DNA of 34,157 nt. Origin: Candidatus Omnitrophota bacterium (GTDB lineage Bacteria; Omnitrophota; Gorgyraeia; Zapsychrales; JAHFFX01). The notes below the pieces were generated by a model. That model was not told the DNA's origin, ran no database searches, and saw only the letters and a program-made list of their open reading frames with translations. The position numbers and the translations under genes were made by a program. The DNA lies in NCBI GenBank assembly GCA_023247755.1, contig JAHFFX010000003.1:1-34157 (forward strand), in the 5' to 3' direction. This document shows positions 8,385-17,430 of the stretch, piece after piece (position 1 is the first letter of the stretch; each line of letters starts with the position of its first letter).

Positions 8385-9413
8385 CTAAAAATCTAATTTT
8401 GAAGGGACCACGAGGCGGCGACGGACCCGGGCCGGCATGTTGAGCGTCTGCCCCGTCCCCAACACGACCGCTGTGAGAGGATCATCGGCAACATGCACGG
8501 GAAGGCCGGTCTCTTCGGCCAAACGCCGGTCGAGACCGCGCAAGAGCGATCCTCCACCCGCCATCACGATGCCACGATCGATGAGATCGGAAGCCAATTC
8601 CGGCGGGGTGTGTTCCAAAGTCGTTTTTGCGGCGTCCACGATGGCCTGGACCGGTTCGCTCAACGCTTCCCGCACCTCGACCGAGGTGATGGTCACCGTT
8701 TTCGGCAGACCGGAGATCAGGTCGCGCCCGCGCACGTCCATGCTAAGTTCTTCTTCCAGCGGATAGGCGGAGCCGATACGGATCTTGATCTCTTCGGCGG
8801 TGCGCTCCCCGATCAGGAGATTGTACGTCTTGCGTAAATATTCCATGATGGCCGAATCCATTTCATCGCCCGCGATGCGGATGGATTTCGCGTAAACCAG
8901 GTCGCCCAGGGAGATCACGGCAAAATCCGTGGTGCCTCCGCCGATGTCGATGATCATGTTGCCGGCCGCTTCTTCGACCGGCAGGCCCACACCCACGGCT
9001 GCCGCCTTCGGCTGCTCGATGAGGTCCACCGAGCGTGCCCCGGCGCGTTCCGCCGAGTCCCGCACCGCTCTTTTTTCCACTTCGGTGATGCCGGAAGGAA
9101 TCCCGATCACCATCGCGGGACGGACCAGCACTTTGCGGTTATGGACCTTCTTGATGAAATAACGCAACATCGCTTCGGTGATCTCAAAATCGGAAATGAC
9201 GCCGTCCTTCATCGGGCGGATGGCGACGATATTCCCGGGAGTGCGGCCCAGCATCTTCTTGGCCTCTTCTCCGACCGCAATGACCTGATTGGTATCTTTG
9301 TGGATCGCCACAACGGAAGGTTCGCACAAGACGACGCCCTCTCCCTTGATATAGACCAAGGTCGTGGCGGTGCCCAGGTCGATCCCCATATCATTGGAAA
9401 AAAGACCGAGCAC
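8385..9413 (-). CDS. mreB: Cell-shape actin homologue MreB
   Basis: MreB polymerises on the inner face of the membrane and steers elongasome movement. The actin-fold motifs are clear: [13 protein letters not shown] (phosphate 1), [17 protein letters not shown] (phosphate 2) and [12 protein letters not shown] (adenosine). The ORF track's 415-residue version adds about 70 non-homologous residues and overlaps the aroA end and the promoter. A GTG at 9413 gives 342 residues starting (M)[13 protein letters not shown], matching the usual MreB N-terminus. An ATG at 9389 is the fallback (334 residues). No strong Shine-Dalgarno is visible at either. It is the first gene of the mreBCD-mrdA-rodA unit. 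Confidence 0.93.
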   Translation of the reverse strand: MLGLFSNDMGIDLGTATTLVYIKGEGVVLCEPSVVAIHKDTNQVIAVGEEAKKMLGRTPGNIVAIRPMKDGVISDFEITEAMLRYFIKKVHNRKVLVRPAMVIGIPSGITEVEKRAVRDSAERAGARSVDLIEQPKAAAVGVGLPVEEAAGNMIIDIGGGTTDFAVISLGDLVYAKSIRIAGDEMDSAIMEYLRKTYNLLIGERTAEEIKIRIGSAYPLEEELSMDVRGRDLISGLPKTVTITSVEVREALSEPVQAIVDAAKTTLEHTPPELASDLIDRGIVMAGGGSLLRGLDRRLAEETGLPVHVADDPLTAVVLGTGQTLNMPARVRRRLVVPSKLDF

Positions 9414-9522
9414 GTAATTGACAAATCTTTTCGAAAGCTTATTTATCCTAGGGAAGGAATACGATGTTCTTTTAAGCAAGGGATCTCTCCAAAGTTTCTT
9501 GGGGGGTAAACGAATGGTGCTT

Positions 9523-9551
9523 ATACTATATGAAAAGCAAGGGGCTGTCAA
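9523..9551 (-). promoter_or_regulatory. Candidate sigma70 promoter of the mre operon
   Basis: On the minus strand a consensus -35 TTGACA (9546-9551) is followed by 17 bp and TAGTAT (9523-9528). A TATAGT at a 15-bp spacer overlaps it. The -35 contains the aroA stop codon TGA (9548-9550). The predicted transcript would have a leader of about 100 nt before mreB. Confidence 0.6.
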
Positions 9552-10846
9552 ACAATTTTTGGCAGGCGGAGGTGCCGCGGAACAAGCTTTTTTAGATCGA
9601 GGACAAAACCGGGATAGGACTTCCTCGTGCATTCAATATCTTTAACTATAGCACCGAGTTTTAACCCAAGAACAGAGAAGGCCATGGCCAGCCGGTGGTC
9701 ATGATGAGGATCAAAATAACAGTCATTTTTATAGCTTGATCCGGGGTCGATCGTAAGGGAGTCCTCCTTCGCTTTCAGCGAAGCCCCGATCTTCACAAGC
9801 TCTTTTTTCAGATCTTCTATCCGGTCCGACTCCTTGGCCCTGGCATGCCCAATATCAAGAAGCCTGGTCCTCCCTTTTGCAAAGAGAGCTAAAACCGCCA
9901 TGATCGGAACAAGATCCGGAGAATCCTTGAGAGAAAAATCCCCTCCCTTCAACTGGAATGGGCCGCGCATGCGGATGGCCCGGGAAGTCCTCTCCCACCG
10001 AACTCCCATACGCTTAAGGAAATGCAGGATCTGTCCATCCGCTTGCAGGAATCGATCATCAAAATGTCCGCGGAACGTGACATCCGAAGGGATCAGGGAC
10101 GCGGCCGCCATAAAGAACGCCGCTAATCCGTAATCGCTTGGGACCGAATAGCTTTTCAATCCGGCGAAATGTTGCCTACCGGGAATGAAATAGGCATTTC
10201 TGCCGTTGGGTCTGATCCCGATACCGGCCTTCTTGAGAATCTGCAAGGTCATGGTGATATATGATTCCGAAACGATCTTCTTCCCGCTGATCAACAGCTC
10301 GGTATCCTGATCAAGCCGGGGGCAGGCGATCAGCAGAGCGGAAATGAACTGGGAACTGAGCGAGCCGTCGATCTCCACCCCTCCCCCCTGTAATTTTCCC
10401 CCGTGAATGTGGATCGGGATGCTCCCGGCAGGACCGGTCCCGGAAAGCTTCACCCCCATACGACGCATCGCTTCGATCAGGAAATGATTCGGCCTTCCCT
10501 TAAGCGTGCCTTCCCCGGACACTACCACGCGCCCGCCGCTCATCGCCGCCAAAGGAAGAATGAGCCGTAACACCGTTCCGGATTCCTTGACATTGATCCG
10601 GCGAATCGGCCTGCTGATCAAAGGAGCGTCTATCCGGAACGAATTCTTTCCGTTCTTGGTTATTTTCGCACCCAAGCACCTGGCCGCGCTCATGGCGACC
10701 AGGGAATCATCACAATCCGAAGGATTTTTGATGATCGATCTCCCTCCGCAGGCGGCCACCAGGAACGCACGGATGGAATAGGACTTCGAGGCCGGCAGAT
10801 CGATCGTGCCCCGGAGCGTTGCGACAGGATTGATTCTTAGGTTCAT
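9548..10846 (-). CDS. aroA: 3-phosphoshikimate 1-carboxyvinyltransferase (EPSP synthase)
   Basis: A 432-residue cytoplasmic enzyme that joins phosphoenolpyruvate to shikimate-3-phosphate in chorismate synthesis. [15 protein letters not shown] carries the PEP-binding Lys21 and the shikimate-site serines. [65 protein letters not shown] and [13 protein letters not shown] follow in the expected order across the two-lobed fold. The start ATG overlaps the stop of the upstream coiled-coil gene (ATGA). No other aromatic-pathway genes are present. Length is normal. Confidence 0.93.
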   Translation of the reverse strand: MNLRINPVATLRGTIDLPASKSYSIRAFLVAACGGRSIIKNPSDCDDSLVAMSAARCLGAKITKNGKNSFRIDAPLISRPIRRINVKESGTVLRLILPLAAMSGGRVVVSGEGTLKGRPNHFLIEAMRRMGVKLSGTGPAGSIPIHIHGGKLQGGGVEIDGSLSSQFISALLIACPRLDQDTELLISGKKIVSESYITMTLQILKKAGIGIRPNGRNAYFIPGRQHFAGLKSYSVPSDYGLAAFFMAAASLIPSDVTFRGHFDDRFLQADGQILHFLKRMGVRWERTSRAIRMRGPFQLKGGDFSLKDSPDLVPIMAVLALFAKGRTRLLDIGHARAKESDRIEDLKKELVKIGASLKAKEDSLTIDPGSSYKNDCYFDPHHDHRLAMAFSVLGLKLGAIVKDIECTRKSYPGFVLDLKKLVPRHLRLPKIV

Positions 10847-11772
10847 TTCTTGACGACGATCTGATCGTTCTTGCGGACTTTTTGGCTGGAAAAAGGCGGG
10901 ATAAAATCGGCGGCGGCCATGTCGGGTTGAACTTTGGACACCTTAACGTCCCCAAGATAATCGCTGCCGCGATAGATGGACATCACGGTCCCAGTTTCGA
11001 TCCCATCCTGGTGCCCCAGATCAAAAATGATGAAATCGTTCTCCTTATCGATGCTCAGGATCCTTCCTTCCCGGCTGGCATCCTGGTTCACCACAATGGT
11101 TCCCAAGGGGATTTCGTCACTGATCCCGGCCCGGGGCTCATCCGCAGGAGAGTTGCTCTCAGCGGGAGGAGTCGAAGGCTTGACCGGCGGAGCAGTTTGC
11201 GGCTGGGGGGCGACATCCAGGTCTTTGAGGATCTGCTGGGTTGGCCCCAAGGTCGGAGCAGCCGGTTCCGGAGGTAAGGCCTGTTGCTGGTTCTTCATGT
11301 CTTCCAATGTCTTAAGTTTCTGCTCTAATTCCGTCTTTTGCTGCTTCTCGCTGTCCAGCGTGGCCTGGAGGTCGCTGACCGCCTTCTTGGCGTCCTCCAG
11401 CTTTGCGGAAAGCTCGGTTCGAAGCTCTTCCTTGGACTGGGATTCGCTTTCCAAAGCTTCCTTGAGCGAAGCATTCTCCTCCTTGATCTGGTCCCTGACC
11501 CCCTCCGCCAGTTCCAGGTCGGACTGCAGGTCGGAGAGTTTGGCCTCCGACTCCTTGAGCTTTTCTTCCAGTATGAACTTTTCTTTCTTGACCTCTTTGA
11601 TCTCGGCCTGAAGTTTTGCTTCCGTGGCCTTGCTCTGCTCGAGGTTCAATTCCGCCAACTTGCGGAGCTCACTTTCTTTCTGAAAAAAGAACATGGCGAT
11701 GACGGTCAAAGACAAAAGCAACACCGAGATCAGCACCAGAAAGATCGTTATTGTCTTACCGCGATTGCTCAT
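10843..11772 (-). CDS. Membrane-anchored coiled-coil protein, function unknown
   Basis: A 309-residue protein I do not recognise at family level. It has one N-terminal membrane helix (about 8-30), a long charged Glu/Lys coiled coil (about 32-165), a Pro-rich linker (about 166-225) and a C-terminal beta-rich region (about 225-309) containing GRILSIDKENDFIIFDLG. That last part loosely recalls small beta-barrel domains of envelope proteins. The topology suggests anchoring at the inner membrane with the coil projecting into the periplasm. AAAGGAG precedes the ATG at good spacing, and it is translationally coupled to aroA. A role in envelope organisation is only a guess from the neighbours. Confidence 0.75.
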   Translation of the reverse strand: MSNRGKTITIFLVLISVLLLSLTVIAMFFFQKESELRKLAELNLEQSKATEAKLQAEIKEVKKEKFILEEKLKESEAKLSDLQSDLELAEGVRDQIKEENASLKEALESESQSKEELRTELSAKLEDAKKAVSDLQATLDSEKQQKTELEQKLKTLEDMKNQQQALPPEPAAPTLGPTQQILKDLDVAPQPQTAPPVKPSTPPAESNSPADEPRAGISDEIPLGTIVVNQDASREGRILSIDKENDFIIFDLGHQDGIETGTVMSIYRGSDYLGDVKVSKVQPDMAAADFIPPFSSQKVRKNDQIVVKK

Positions 11773-11844
11773 AAAAGGATTCTCCTTTGAAAGGACATGC
11801 GGCTCCGAAGGGCTTGTAAGGAGGGCATCATAGAATTTGTTTTT

Positions 11845-11872
11845 ATTATAAGATATGCTGGACCCAAGTAAA
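11845..11872 (-). promoter_or_regulatory. Candidate promoter for the coiled-coil gene and aroA
   Basis: The minus strand has a perfect -10 TATAAT (11845-11850), a 16-bp spacer and TTTACT (11867-11872, four of six -35 matches). The rest of the 188-bp gap between rluD and the coiled-coil gene is AT-rich and holds no ORF. A 7-bp inverted repeat AAAGATT/AATCTTT overlaps the upstream edge of the -35. Confidence 0.55.
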
Positions 11873-11960
11873 GATTAAATTTAAATCTTTTGATTAATGC
11901 CTTAACCGGGACAGCCTTCGTCTTCCGTTAAACGAGAGCCACTTTGATTCCGCCTTGAAA

Positions 11961-12863
11961 TTATTCTCGATTCAAGAATTCCCCTGGAGGGCGCACCGAG
12001 AATTCGATATAACGGGTGGTCCCGGGGTGGAAGAACCCGAGCGACTGGGCGTGCAAGGCGAGGCGCGGGAAGGAACTCTTCTTGCCGTACTTGTCGTCCC
12101 CGAGGATGGGGTGCCCCAGGTGGGCCATATGGACCCGCAGTTGATGGGTGCGACCGGTCTTCGGAAAGAGCGCCACCAGGGTCGAATCGTGAAAGCGCCG
12201 CAGCACCATGTAGAAGGTCTTGGCCTTCCGGGCATTCTCCTCGTAGATCACGGTCTTCTTGTCGAAATGCCGCGGATGCCGGCCGAGTGAAGCATCGATC
12301 AGCCCCTCATCGAACTGGACGATGCCTTCCACGAGCGCCAGGTATTTCTTGCGCACGATGCGTTTTTCGAACTGCCGGCTGATATTTGCGTGGGTGCGGT
12401 TGTTCTTGGCGATCACCATGAGTCCCGAGGTTTCCCGGTCCAGACGATGCACGATGCCGGGACGGAACGAGGTGTTGATGTCCGAAAGCTGATTTTTGCA
12501 ATGGTACAGAAGCGCATTGACGAGCGTGCCGGTATAGATCCCGCTGGCCGGATGCACCAGCATTCCGGCGGGCTTGTTGATGACCATGAGGTCTTCGTCC
12601 TCAAAAACGATGTCGAGCGGGATGTTCTCGGGCTCGATGTCTTCCCAGCCGATCTTCTCTTCAAACTCCTCGACAAAAATCTCATCATCGGCGGAGACTT
12701 TGAAATGGGCCTTGACCTTTTTATGATTGACGGTCACCTTGCCCGAGGAAATCAGCTCCTGGACAAAGTTACGGGAAGGAACGTTGGGGATGATCCGCGC
12801 GAGATAGACGTCCAGCCGCTGGCCGCTATGTTCGTCTTCGACTTTGAAGGTATAGTTTTGCAT
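11961..12863 (-). CDS. rluD: RluA/RluD-family rRNA pseudouridine synthase
   Basis: This enzyme isomerises uridine in RNA, probably 23S rRNA. It has an N-terminal S4 RNA-binding domain (about 1-65), then the catalytic domain with IPLDIVFEDEDLMVINKPAG and GIVHRLDRETSGLMV holding catalytic Asp142 (M6-start numbering). FPKTGRTHQLRVHMAHLGHP is the C-terminal signature. The second in-frame ATG (12863, MQNYTFKVED) aligns with family starts better than the first (12878). Even so it overlaps the lgt 3' end by 38 bp. RluD is the best name from the S4 domain and length (300 residues), but RluA or RluC specificity cannot be excluded. Confidence 0.88.
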   Translation of the reverse strand: MQNYTFKVEDEHSGQRLDVYLARIIPNVPSRNFVQELISSGKVTVNHKKVKAHFKVSADDEIFVEEFEEKIGWEDIEPENIPLDIVFEDEDLMVINKPAGMLVHPASGIYTGTLVNALLYHCKNQLSDINTSFRPGIVHRLDRETSGLMVIAKNNRTHANISRQFEKRIVRKKYLALVEGIVQFDEGLIDASLGRHPRHFDKKTVIYEENARKAKTFYMVLRRFHDSTLVALFPKTGRTHQLRVHMAHLGHPILGDDKYGKKSSFPRLALHAQSLGFFHPGTTRYIEFSVRPPGEFLNRE

Positions 12864-13560
12864 AAACGCCTGCCGCAAGGATCCCCAGACTGACCAGCTG
12901 AAAGATGCTTAACCCCAGAAAGATCTCCACGTGATCGGCGCGGAAGAATTCGTTGGCAAAACGCAAAAGGGCGGCCAGGACCAGATACGTGCAGAACACG
13001 TCACCGGCCGGATGCGGCCGGGTCGCGTAATTTCTCAGAAATAAGAACAGCAACAATAACCCAAAGGATTCATACAATTGTGTGGGATGGAGCCTTGCCT
13101 CGTGCACCGGGAAGTAGATCCCCCACGCCACCGGCTTACCATAACAACAACCGTTGAAGAAACAACCGATACGGCCGATAGCATGCCCGAGCGCGATATA
13201 GGGCGCCAGCAGGTCCATCACCGGCAGGGCCGGCATTTTCTTGCAGCGCAGAAAAAACCATCCGACAAGAAGGCCCCCCAAAAGCCCACCCTGGAAGGCC
13301 AGGCCGCCGTGGTGCAATTTGAACACCTCCAGCGGATCCCCGGCGAAGTGTTCCCAATCAAGGAAGATATAAAAGATCCGCGCTCCTACAATCCCCCCAA
13401 GCACGACCCAGAACATAAGGTCCAGGATGACATTGGGATCCAGCCCCCGCCGGCGGGCCTCCCGCGCCACGAGCGTGGAACAGACCAGCACCGCGACGGC
13501 GAGCATGAGGCCGTAGGAAAAGACCTTGAGCGGACCTATTTGGAAAAGTATGGGATGCAT
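12826..13560 (-). CDS. lgt: Prolipoprotein diacylglyceryl transferase
   Basis: A 244-residue inner-membrane enzyme with about seven helices that adds diacylglycerol to the lipobox cysteine, the first step of lipoprotein maturation. GRIGCFFNGCCYG (129-141) is the Lgt signature. HHGGLAFQGGLLGG and HPTQLYE are also characteristic. The gene overlaps lspA upstream by 25 bp and rluD downstream by 38 bp. The pairing with lspA places two successive lipoprotein-processing steps together. It is slightly short for the family but complete. Confidence 0.94.
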   Translation of the reverse strand: MHPILFQIGPLKVFSYGLMLAVAVLVCSTLVAREARRRGLDPNVILDLMFWVVLGGIVGARIFYIFLDWEHFAGDPLEVFKLHHGGLAFQGGLLGGLLVGWFFLRCKKMPALPVMDLLAPYIALGHAIGRIGCFFNGCCYGKPVAWGIYFPVHEARLHPTQLYESFGLLLLFLFLRNYATRPHPAGDVFCTYLVLAALLRFANEFFRADHVEIFLGLSIFQLVSLGILAAGVYAKLYLQSRRRT

Positions 13561-14015
13561 TTGAGAAGAATGATGAAAGCACCCACCGTGATGGCGCTGT
13601 CGGCGACGTTGAAGACCGGCCAGACGCGCAGATCGATGAAGTCGATGACATAACCGTAGAAGATCCGGTCGATGAGATTGCCGATCGCCCCAGCGAGGAT
13701 CATGGAAAAAGCGACGACATAGACCGGACTAAGGGCCTTGTGATCGCGATAATAATAGATGTTGAAGATGAGCAATACGACCGCGATGATGGGGATGAAG
13801 ATGAAAACGACCCCCTTGTCCCGGAAAAGTCCGAAGGCGATCCCCGTATTGTGGACCAGGGTGAAATGAAAAACGTTGCGGATGACGGGGAGCGATTCCC
13901 CCAGCGACAACAGATCGGAGAAATAGATCTTGGAGAAACGGTCGGCGAAGATGATGAGGGAAACCGTTATCAGGGACAGAAAGATGTCGACCTGAGAACG
14001 GACCTGTTCGTTCAT
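13536..14015 (-). CDS. lspA: Lipoprotein signal peptidase (signal peptidase II)
   Basis: An inner-membrane aspartyl protease that cleaves the signal peptide from diacylglyceryl-modified prolipoproteins. Starting at the ATG at 14015 gives 159 residues with four membrane helices. The catalytic pair lies in GNLIDRIFYGYVIDFID (Asp116) and FNVADSAI (Asp139). VHNTGIAFGLF is the other conserved block. The ORF-track start at 14105 adds 30 non-conserved residues overlapping the dksA-like gene. The 14015 ATG instead overlaps that gene's stop (ATGA), a typical coupling arrangement. Confidence 0.94.
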   Translation of the reverse strand: MNEQVRSQVDIFLSLITVSLIIFADRFSKIYFSDLLSLGESLPVIRNVFHFTLVHNTGIAFGLFRDKGVVFIFIPIIAVVLLIFNIYYYRDHKALSPVYVVAFSMILAGAIGNLIDRIFYGYVIDFIDLRVWPVFNVADSAITVGAFIILLKCIPYFSK

Positions 14016-14398
14016 CTGCCCGCTTCGATTTTTTCCTGGCACTTCAAGCAGGTTTCCGTGTAAGGAATGGCTTTGAGCCTTATGGCGGGGATGGGTTTGT
14101 GACATTCCGTGCAGATACCGAAAGCTTTTTGCTCGATGCGTTTGAGGGCCATGTCCACTTTATGGAGCAACTCGCGATCGTTGGAGGCCAACCCGAGAGA
14201 AAATTCCCGGTCGTACATATCGCTCGCCACATCCGCCATATGCAGCGCGTGGCCCGAGACGTCCCCTTGAGTGTCCTTCTTGTCGGCGGAATTGTCCGAC
14301 GCCATCTGCCGGATGTCGTGGGCGACCTCTTCCTTAAGCTTCAGGAGCATTTTTTTATATTGATCGCTGGTTTTTTTGTCCATCTTCTTGTCAGGCAT
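14012..14398 (-). CDS. DksA/TraR-family zinc-finger protein
   Basis: A 128-residue protein with a helical, charged N-terminal half (coiled-coil-like) and a C-terminal four-cysteine zinc finger, CTEC (96-99) and CLKC (117-120). This is the DksA/TraR/YocK fold. Members bind the secondary channel of RNA polymerase and modulate transcription, often with ppGpp. The acidic tip motif cannot be judged with confidence here, so true DksA activity is not certain. GGGAG precedes the ATG at good spacing. The stop overlaps lspA. Placement between ileS and lspA suggests co-transcription with housekeeping genes. Confidence 0.88.
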   Translation of the reverse strand: MPDKKMDKKTSDQYKKMLLKLKEEVAHDIRQMASDNSADKKDTQGDVSGHALHMADVASDMYDREFSLGLASNDRELLHKVDMALKRIEQKAFGICTECHKPIPAIRLKAIPYTETCLKCQEKIEAGR

Positions 14399-14409
14399 TC
14401 ACGATCTCC

Positions 14410-14448
14410 CGTCATTTTTCCACATTTCCTTTCCGGAAGGAAATGACG
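14410..14448 (-). promoter_or_regulatory. Overlapping inverted repeats in the ileS-dksA leader (possible alternative stems)
   Basis: In the 63-bp gap, AAATGACG (14441-14448) is complementary to CGTCATTT (14410-14417), and the overlapping GGAAATG (14439-14445) is complementary to CATTTCC (14423-14429). On the mRNA the same 5' arm can therefore pair with either of two 3' partners. The farther one adjoins the GGGAG of the dksA-like gene. No T-run follows, so it is not a simple terminator. Confidence 0.4.
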
Positions 14449-14461
14449 AGGCTCGCCTTGT

Positions 14462-17332
14462 TCATCTTACATAAGAGGCGGCCTTTATATTAACGATACA
14501 GCGGTCGCACAAAGCGGGGTGCTCTTGGTCCTTGCCGACGTAGGTGCTGTAATTCCAGCAGCGGCTGCATTTTTCGCCGGCGGCGGGGTGGACCTGGATC
14601 TCCAGCTGCGGGAAAGCTTCCCCAACAGGGCTGGAGACCGACTTGACTTCTTCTATATTGACCTGCGAAACGATAAAAAAGAACGGCAGAAATTTTTCGT
14701 GTTTGGAAAGCTCTTTGGCGTCGCGCGCCGAGGCGGTCCTAAACACCACCCGCGCCTCCAGTCCCCCGCCGATCTTTTCGGCACGCCGCAACTCGTCCAG
14801 GGCCTTCATCACGTACGGCCGCAGTTCGATGAGGTATTTCAACTCCGCGTGGCCGTCCATCGATTTCCAGGCATCCAGGGCCGGCAGCCATGGCAGAAGA
14901 TGTACGCTTTCAACAGCTTTCATGCTGGCGTCCTTGGCCATCGCCTGGAACACTTCTTCGGCGGTAAAGCTCAGGATCGGGGCGATCGCCCGCACCAGCC
15001 AATTCAAAATAAAGTAAAGAGCGGTCTGCGCACTGCGCCTTGCGGGTGAATTAGCCGCAGAAGTATACAGTCTGTCTTTTAAGATGTCAAGATAAATGGC
15101 GGACAGGTCGTCGTTGCAGAACGAATAAATGCTTTTGAAGGCCTTTTCGAAATCATACCGCTCGTAGCTCTTCCCCACCAGGTCGATCGTCCAGCCCAAA
15201 CGCTCCAGGGCCCAGCGGTCCAGCAGGTCCAGGCGCTCGAAAGGCAGCGCATGGCGCTCGGGATCAAAACCATCGAGGTTGCCCAATATATAGCGGAAGG
15301 TGTTGCGGATCTTGCGGTAGGCGTCCACCAGCCGGTCCAGGATCTCCTTGGAGATGCGGACATCTTCGTTGTAGCTGCTGGAGGCGACCCAAAGCCTGAG
15401 GATCTCCGCGCCGCTCTGATTGATGATGTCCTGCGGGGCGATGACGTTCCCAAGGGACTTCGACATCTTGCGGCCCGCGCCGTCGACGACAAATCCGTGC
15501 GTGAGCACGGCCCGGTACGGCGGAGCGCCCTCGATCGCCATCGACGGGATGATCGAAGACTGGAACCACCCGCGGTGCTGGTCAGAGCCTTCCAGATAAA
15601 GGTCCGCCGGCAGCGGCCGTTTCATATGGGACTTGAAGACCGCCTGGTGGCTGACGCCGGAATCGAACCACACATCAAGAATGTCGTGGGTCTTCTGGAA
15701 ATCGTTTTTGCCGCAGTCCTTGCATTTGAATCCCGGCGGCAGCAGATCCTTCAAATCCTTCTTAAACCAAACATCGCTCCCCTCTTTCCGGACGAGGTCG
15801 GCGTAATGTTCAATGACCTCCACAAACAATTTATGTTCCCCTTTACATCCGCCGCAGGAAAGCGCGGGGATCGGCACACCCCACAGCCGCTGGCGGGATA
15901 AACACCAGTCGGGACGGGTCGCCAGCATCCCCAGCATGCGCTCTTTGCCGGAAGCAGGGATCCAGGCGACCTCTTCGACGGACTTTTTGAGCTTTTCCCG
16001 TAATCCGTCTTTGTCCACCGCCAGGAACCATTGTTCCGTCGCGCGGAAGATGATCGGCTTCTTGCAGCGCCAACAATGCGGATAGGAATGGCTGATGTTC
16101 TCCTGAGCGAACAAAATTCCCCGGGAATTCAGATCCTCGATGATCTTTTCATTGGCTTTGAAAACATATTGACCGGCATAAGGCCCGGCCGCCTCGGTAT
16201 AAACGCCCTTATCGTTGACAGGCATGAGGACTTCGAGACCGTATTTCAATCCCGTCTTAAAATCATCCTGCCCGTGCCCGGGTGCGGTATGAACCAAACC
16301 TGTGCCGTCTTCTTTGGAGACATAATCTGCCATTACAACTCTGCAATTCTGCCTAAGATCAAAAGGATGTTTATAAGTCAACTTCGTTAAGAGATTACCG
16401 TCGACTTCTACGAGCGGCTTTTTGAATTCCGATATGCCCCCCTTGGCCAAAACACTTTGAGCTAATGAGCTTTCTAAAATTAGAATCTCCGAGCCCACAT
16501 CGAAGAAGCCATATGAGTAAGAAGCAATCAAAGCTGGGCGGTTGACATCTTGTTGTTCATAAAGCAAGGGATGAACCGCCACTGCGACATTCGCCAAAAG
16601 AGTCCATGGCGTCGTTGTCCAAATTAAAAGTGAAACGGGTTTGCCCAACGGTAACTCTTTAAAAACTTCAGGATTATTCACCCTGAACTTCACATACACC
16701 GATGGAGAGGTGTGGTTCTCGTATTCCACTTCCGCTTCCGCAAGTGCGGTCTCATCATTCGGGCACCAATTGACCGGCTTTAACCCGCGATAAATGTAAT
16801 CTTTCTTGCGCAGTTGTGCCAAAGATTTCAGGATCCAATGCTCGTAATCCGGCGCAAGCGTCAGATACGGGTTCTCCCAATCGCCGAGAACGCCCAGCCG
16901 CTTGAACTCTTCCCTTTGGATACCGACGAACTTCATCGCGTATTCGTGGGCCTTTTTTCGGAAATCAACGACGTCCACTTTGGATTTATCGGTCTTGAGG
17001 TCCTTGAACATCTGATGCTCGATGGGAAGGCCGTGGCAGTCCCACCCCGGGACGTACTCCGCATCGAGCCCTTGCATGGAACGGAACTTGACGATCATGT
17101 CCTTGAGAATTTTATTGAGGGCGTGGCCGATATGGATGTGGCCGTTGGCGTACGGCGGCCCGTCGTGCAGGATGAAGGCGGGTTTGCCTTTGGACTTGGC
17201 GCGGATCTTCTGGTACAGCTTGAGCTCCTCCCATTGCTTAAGGAGTTGCGGCTCGCGCTGCACCAGATTCGCTTTCATCGCGAAATCGGTCTTGGGGAGA
17301 TTGAGCGTATGTTGATACTTGTTGTCAGACAT
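14462..17332 (-). CDS. ileS: Isoleucyl-tRNA synthetase
   Basis: A 956-residue class I aminoacyl-tRNA synthetase charging tRNA-Ile with isoleucine, with editing of valine. The ATP-site motifs are HIGH at 67-70 and KMSKS at 622-626. [12 protein letters not shown] (96-107) and the CP1 editing insertion (about 200-400, with WTTTPWTL and [13 protein letters not shown]) are in place. The C-terminal zinc finger CSRCWNY...CDRC marks the bacterial IleS type. Length is normal. GC content falls to about 42% over 16321-16680, inside the editing domain. Only weak purines precede the ATG; an inverted octamer repeat lies just upstream. Confidence 0.97.
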   Translation of the reverse strand: MSDNKYQHTLNLPKTDFAMKANLVQREPQLLKQWEELKLYQKIRAKSKGKPAFILHDGPPYANGHIHIGHALNKILKDMIVKFRSMQGLDAEYVPGWDCHGLPIEHQMFKDLKTDKSKVDVVDFRKKAHEYAMKFVGIQREEFKRLGVLGDWENPYLTLAPDYEHWILKSLAQLRKKDYIYRGLKPVNWCPNDETALAEAEVEYENHTSPSVYVKFRVNNPEVFKELPLGKPVSLLIWTTTPWTLLANVAVAVHPLLYEQQDVNRPALIASYSYGFFDVGSEILILESSLAQSVLAKGGISEFKKPLVEVDGNLLTKLTYKHPFDLRQNCRVVMADYVSKEDGTGLVHTAPGHGQDDFKTGLKYGLEVLMPVNDKGVYTEAAGPYAGQYVFKANEKIIEDLNSRGILFAQENISHSYPHCWRCKKPIIFRATEQWFLAVDKDGLREKLKKSVEEVAWIPASGKERMLGMLATRPDWCLSRQRLWGVPIPALSCGGCKGEHKLFVEVIEHYADLVRKEGSDVWFKKDLKDLLPPGFKCKDCGKNDFQKTHDILDVWFDSGVSHQAVFKSHMKRPLPADLYLEGSDQHRGWFQSSIIPSMAIEGAPPYRAVLTHGFVVDGAGRKMSKSLGNVIAPQDIINQSGAEILRLWVASSSYNEDVRISKEILDRLVDAYRKIRNTFRYILGNLDGFDPERHALPFERLDLLDRWALERLGWTIDLVGKSYERYDFEKAFKSIYSFCNDDLSAIYLDILKDRLYTSAANSPARRSAQTALYFILNWLVRAIAPILSFTAEEVFQAMAKDASMKAVESVHLLPWLPALDAWKSMDGHAELKYLIELRPYVMKALDELRRAEKIGGGLEARVVFRTASARDAKELSKHEKFLPFFFIVSQVNIEEVKSVSSPVGEAFPQLEIQVHPAAGEKCSRCWNYSTYVGKDQEHPALCDRCIVNIKAASYVR

Positions 17333-17347
17333 TTTATTCTTGGGGGA

Positions 17348-17417
17348 CCCAGTTACCCAGCGACCCAGCGTCCCAGTAAATGCTTTTCCTGGGTTACTGG
17401 GTCTCTGGGGTCCTGGG
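17348..17417. repeat. Inverted octamer repeat, (CCCAGnnn)x4 / (CTGGGnnn)x4
   Basis: CCCAG occurs at 17348, 17356, 17364 and 17372. After a 12-bp spacer CTGGG occurs at 17389, 17397, 17405 and 17413. Both arrays keep an exact 8-bp period. GCGTCCCAG (17368-17376) and CTGGGACGC (17413-17421) form a perfect 9-bp pairing across the whole structure. The element fills most of the 98-bp gap between the mtnP stop and the ileS start and lies in the ileS leader if the genes are co-transcribed. Confidence 0.85.
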
Positions 17418-17430
17418 ACGCCCTTCAGTT

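Noticed and set aside
9414-9632. N-terminal extension of MreB in the ORF track
   Set aside because: It overlaps the aroA end and the promoter, and its residues do not resemble MreB; a GTG at 9413 gives the normal length.
17348-17417. CRISPR-like array
   Set aside because: Units are only 8 bp with 3-bp gaps and are inverted in the second half; there are no spacers and no cas genes.
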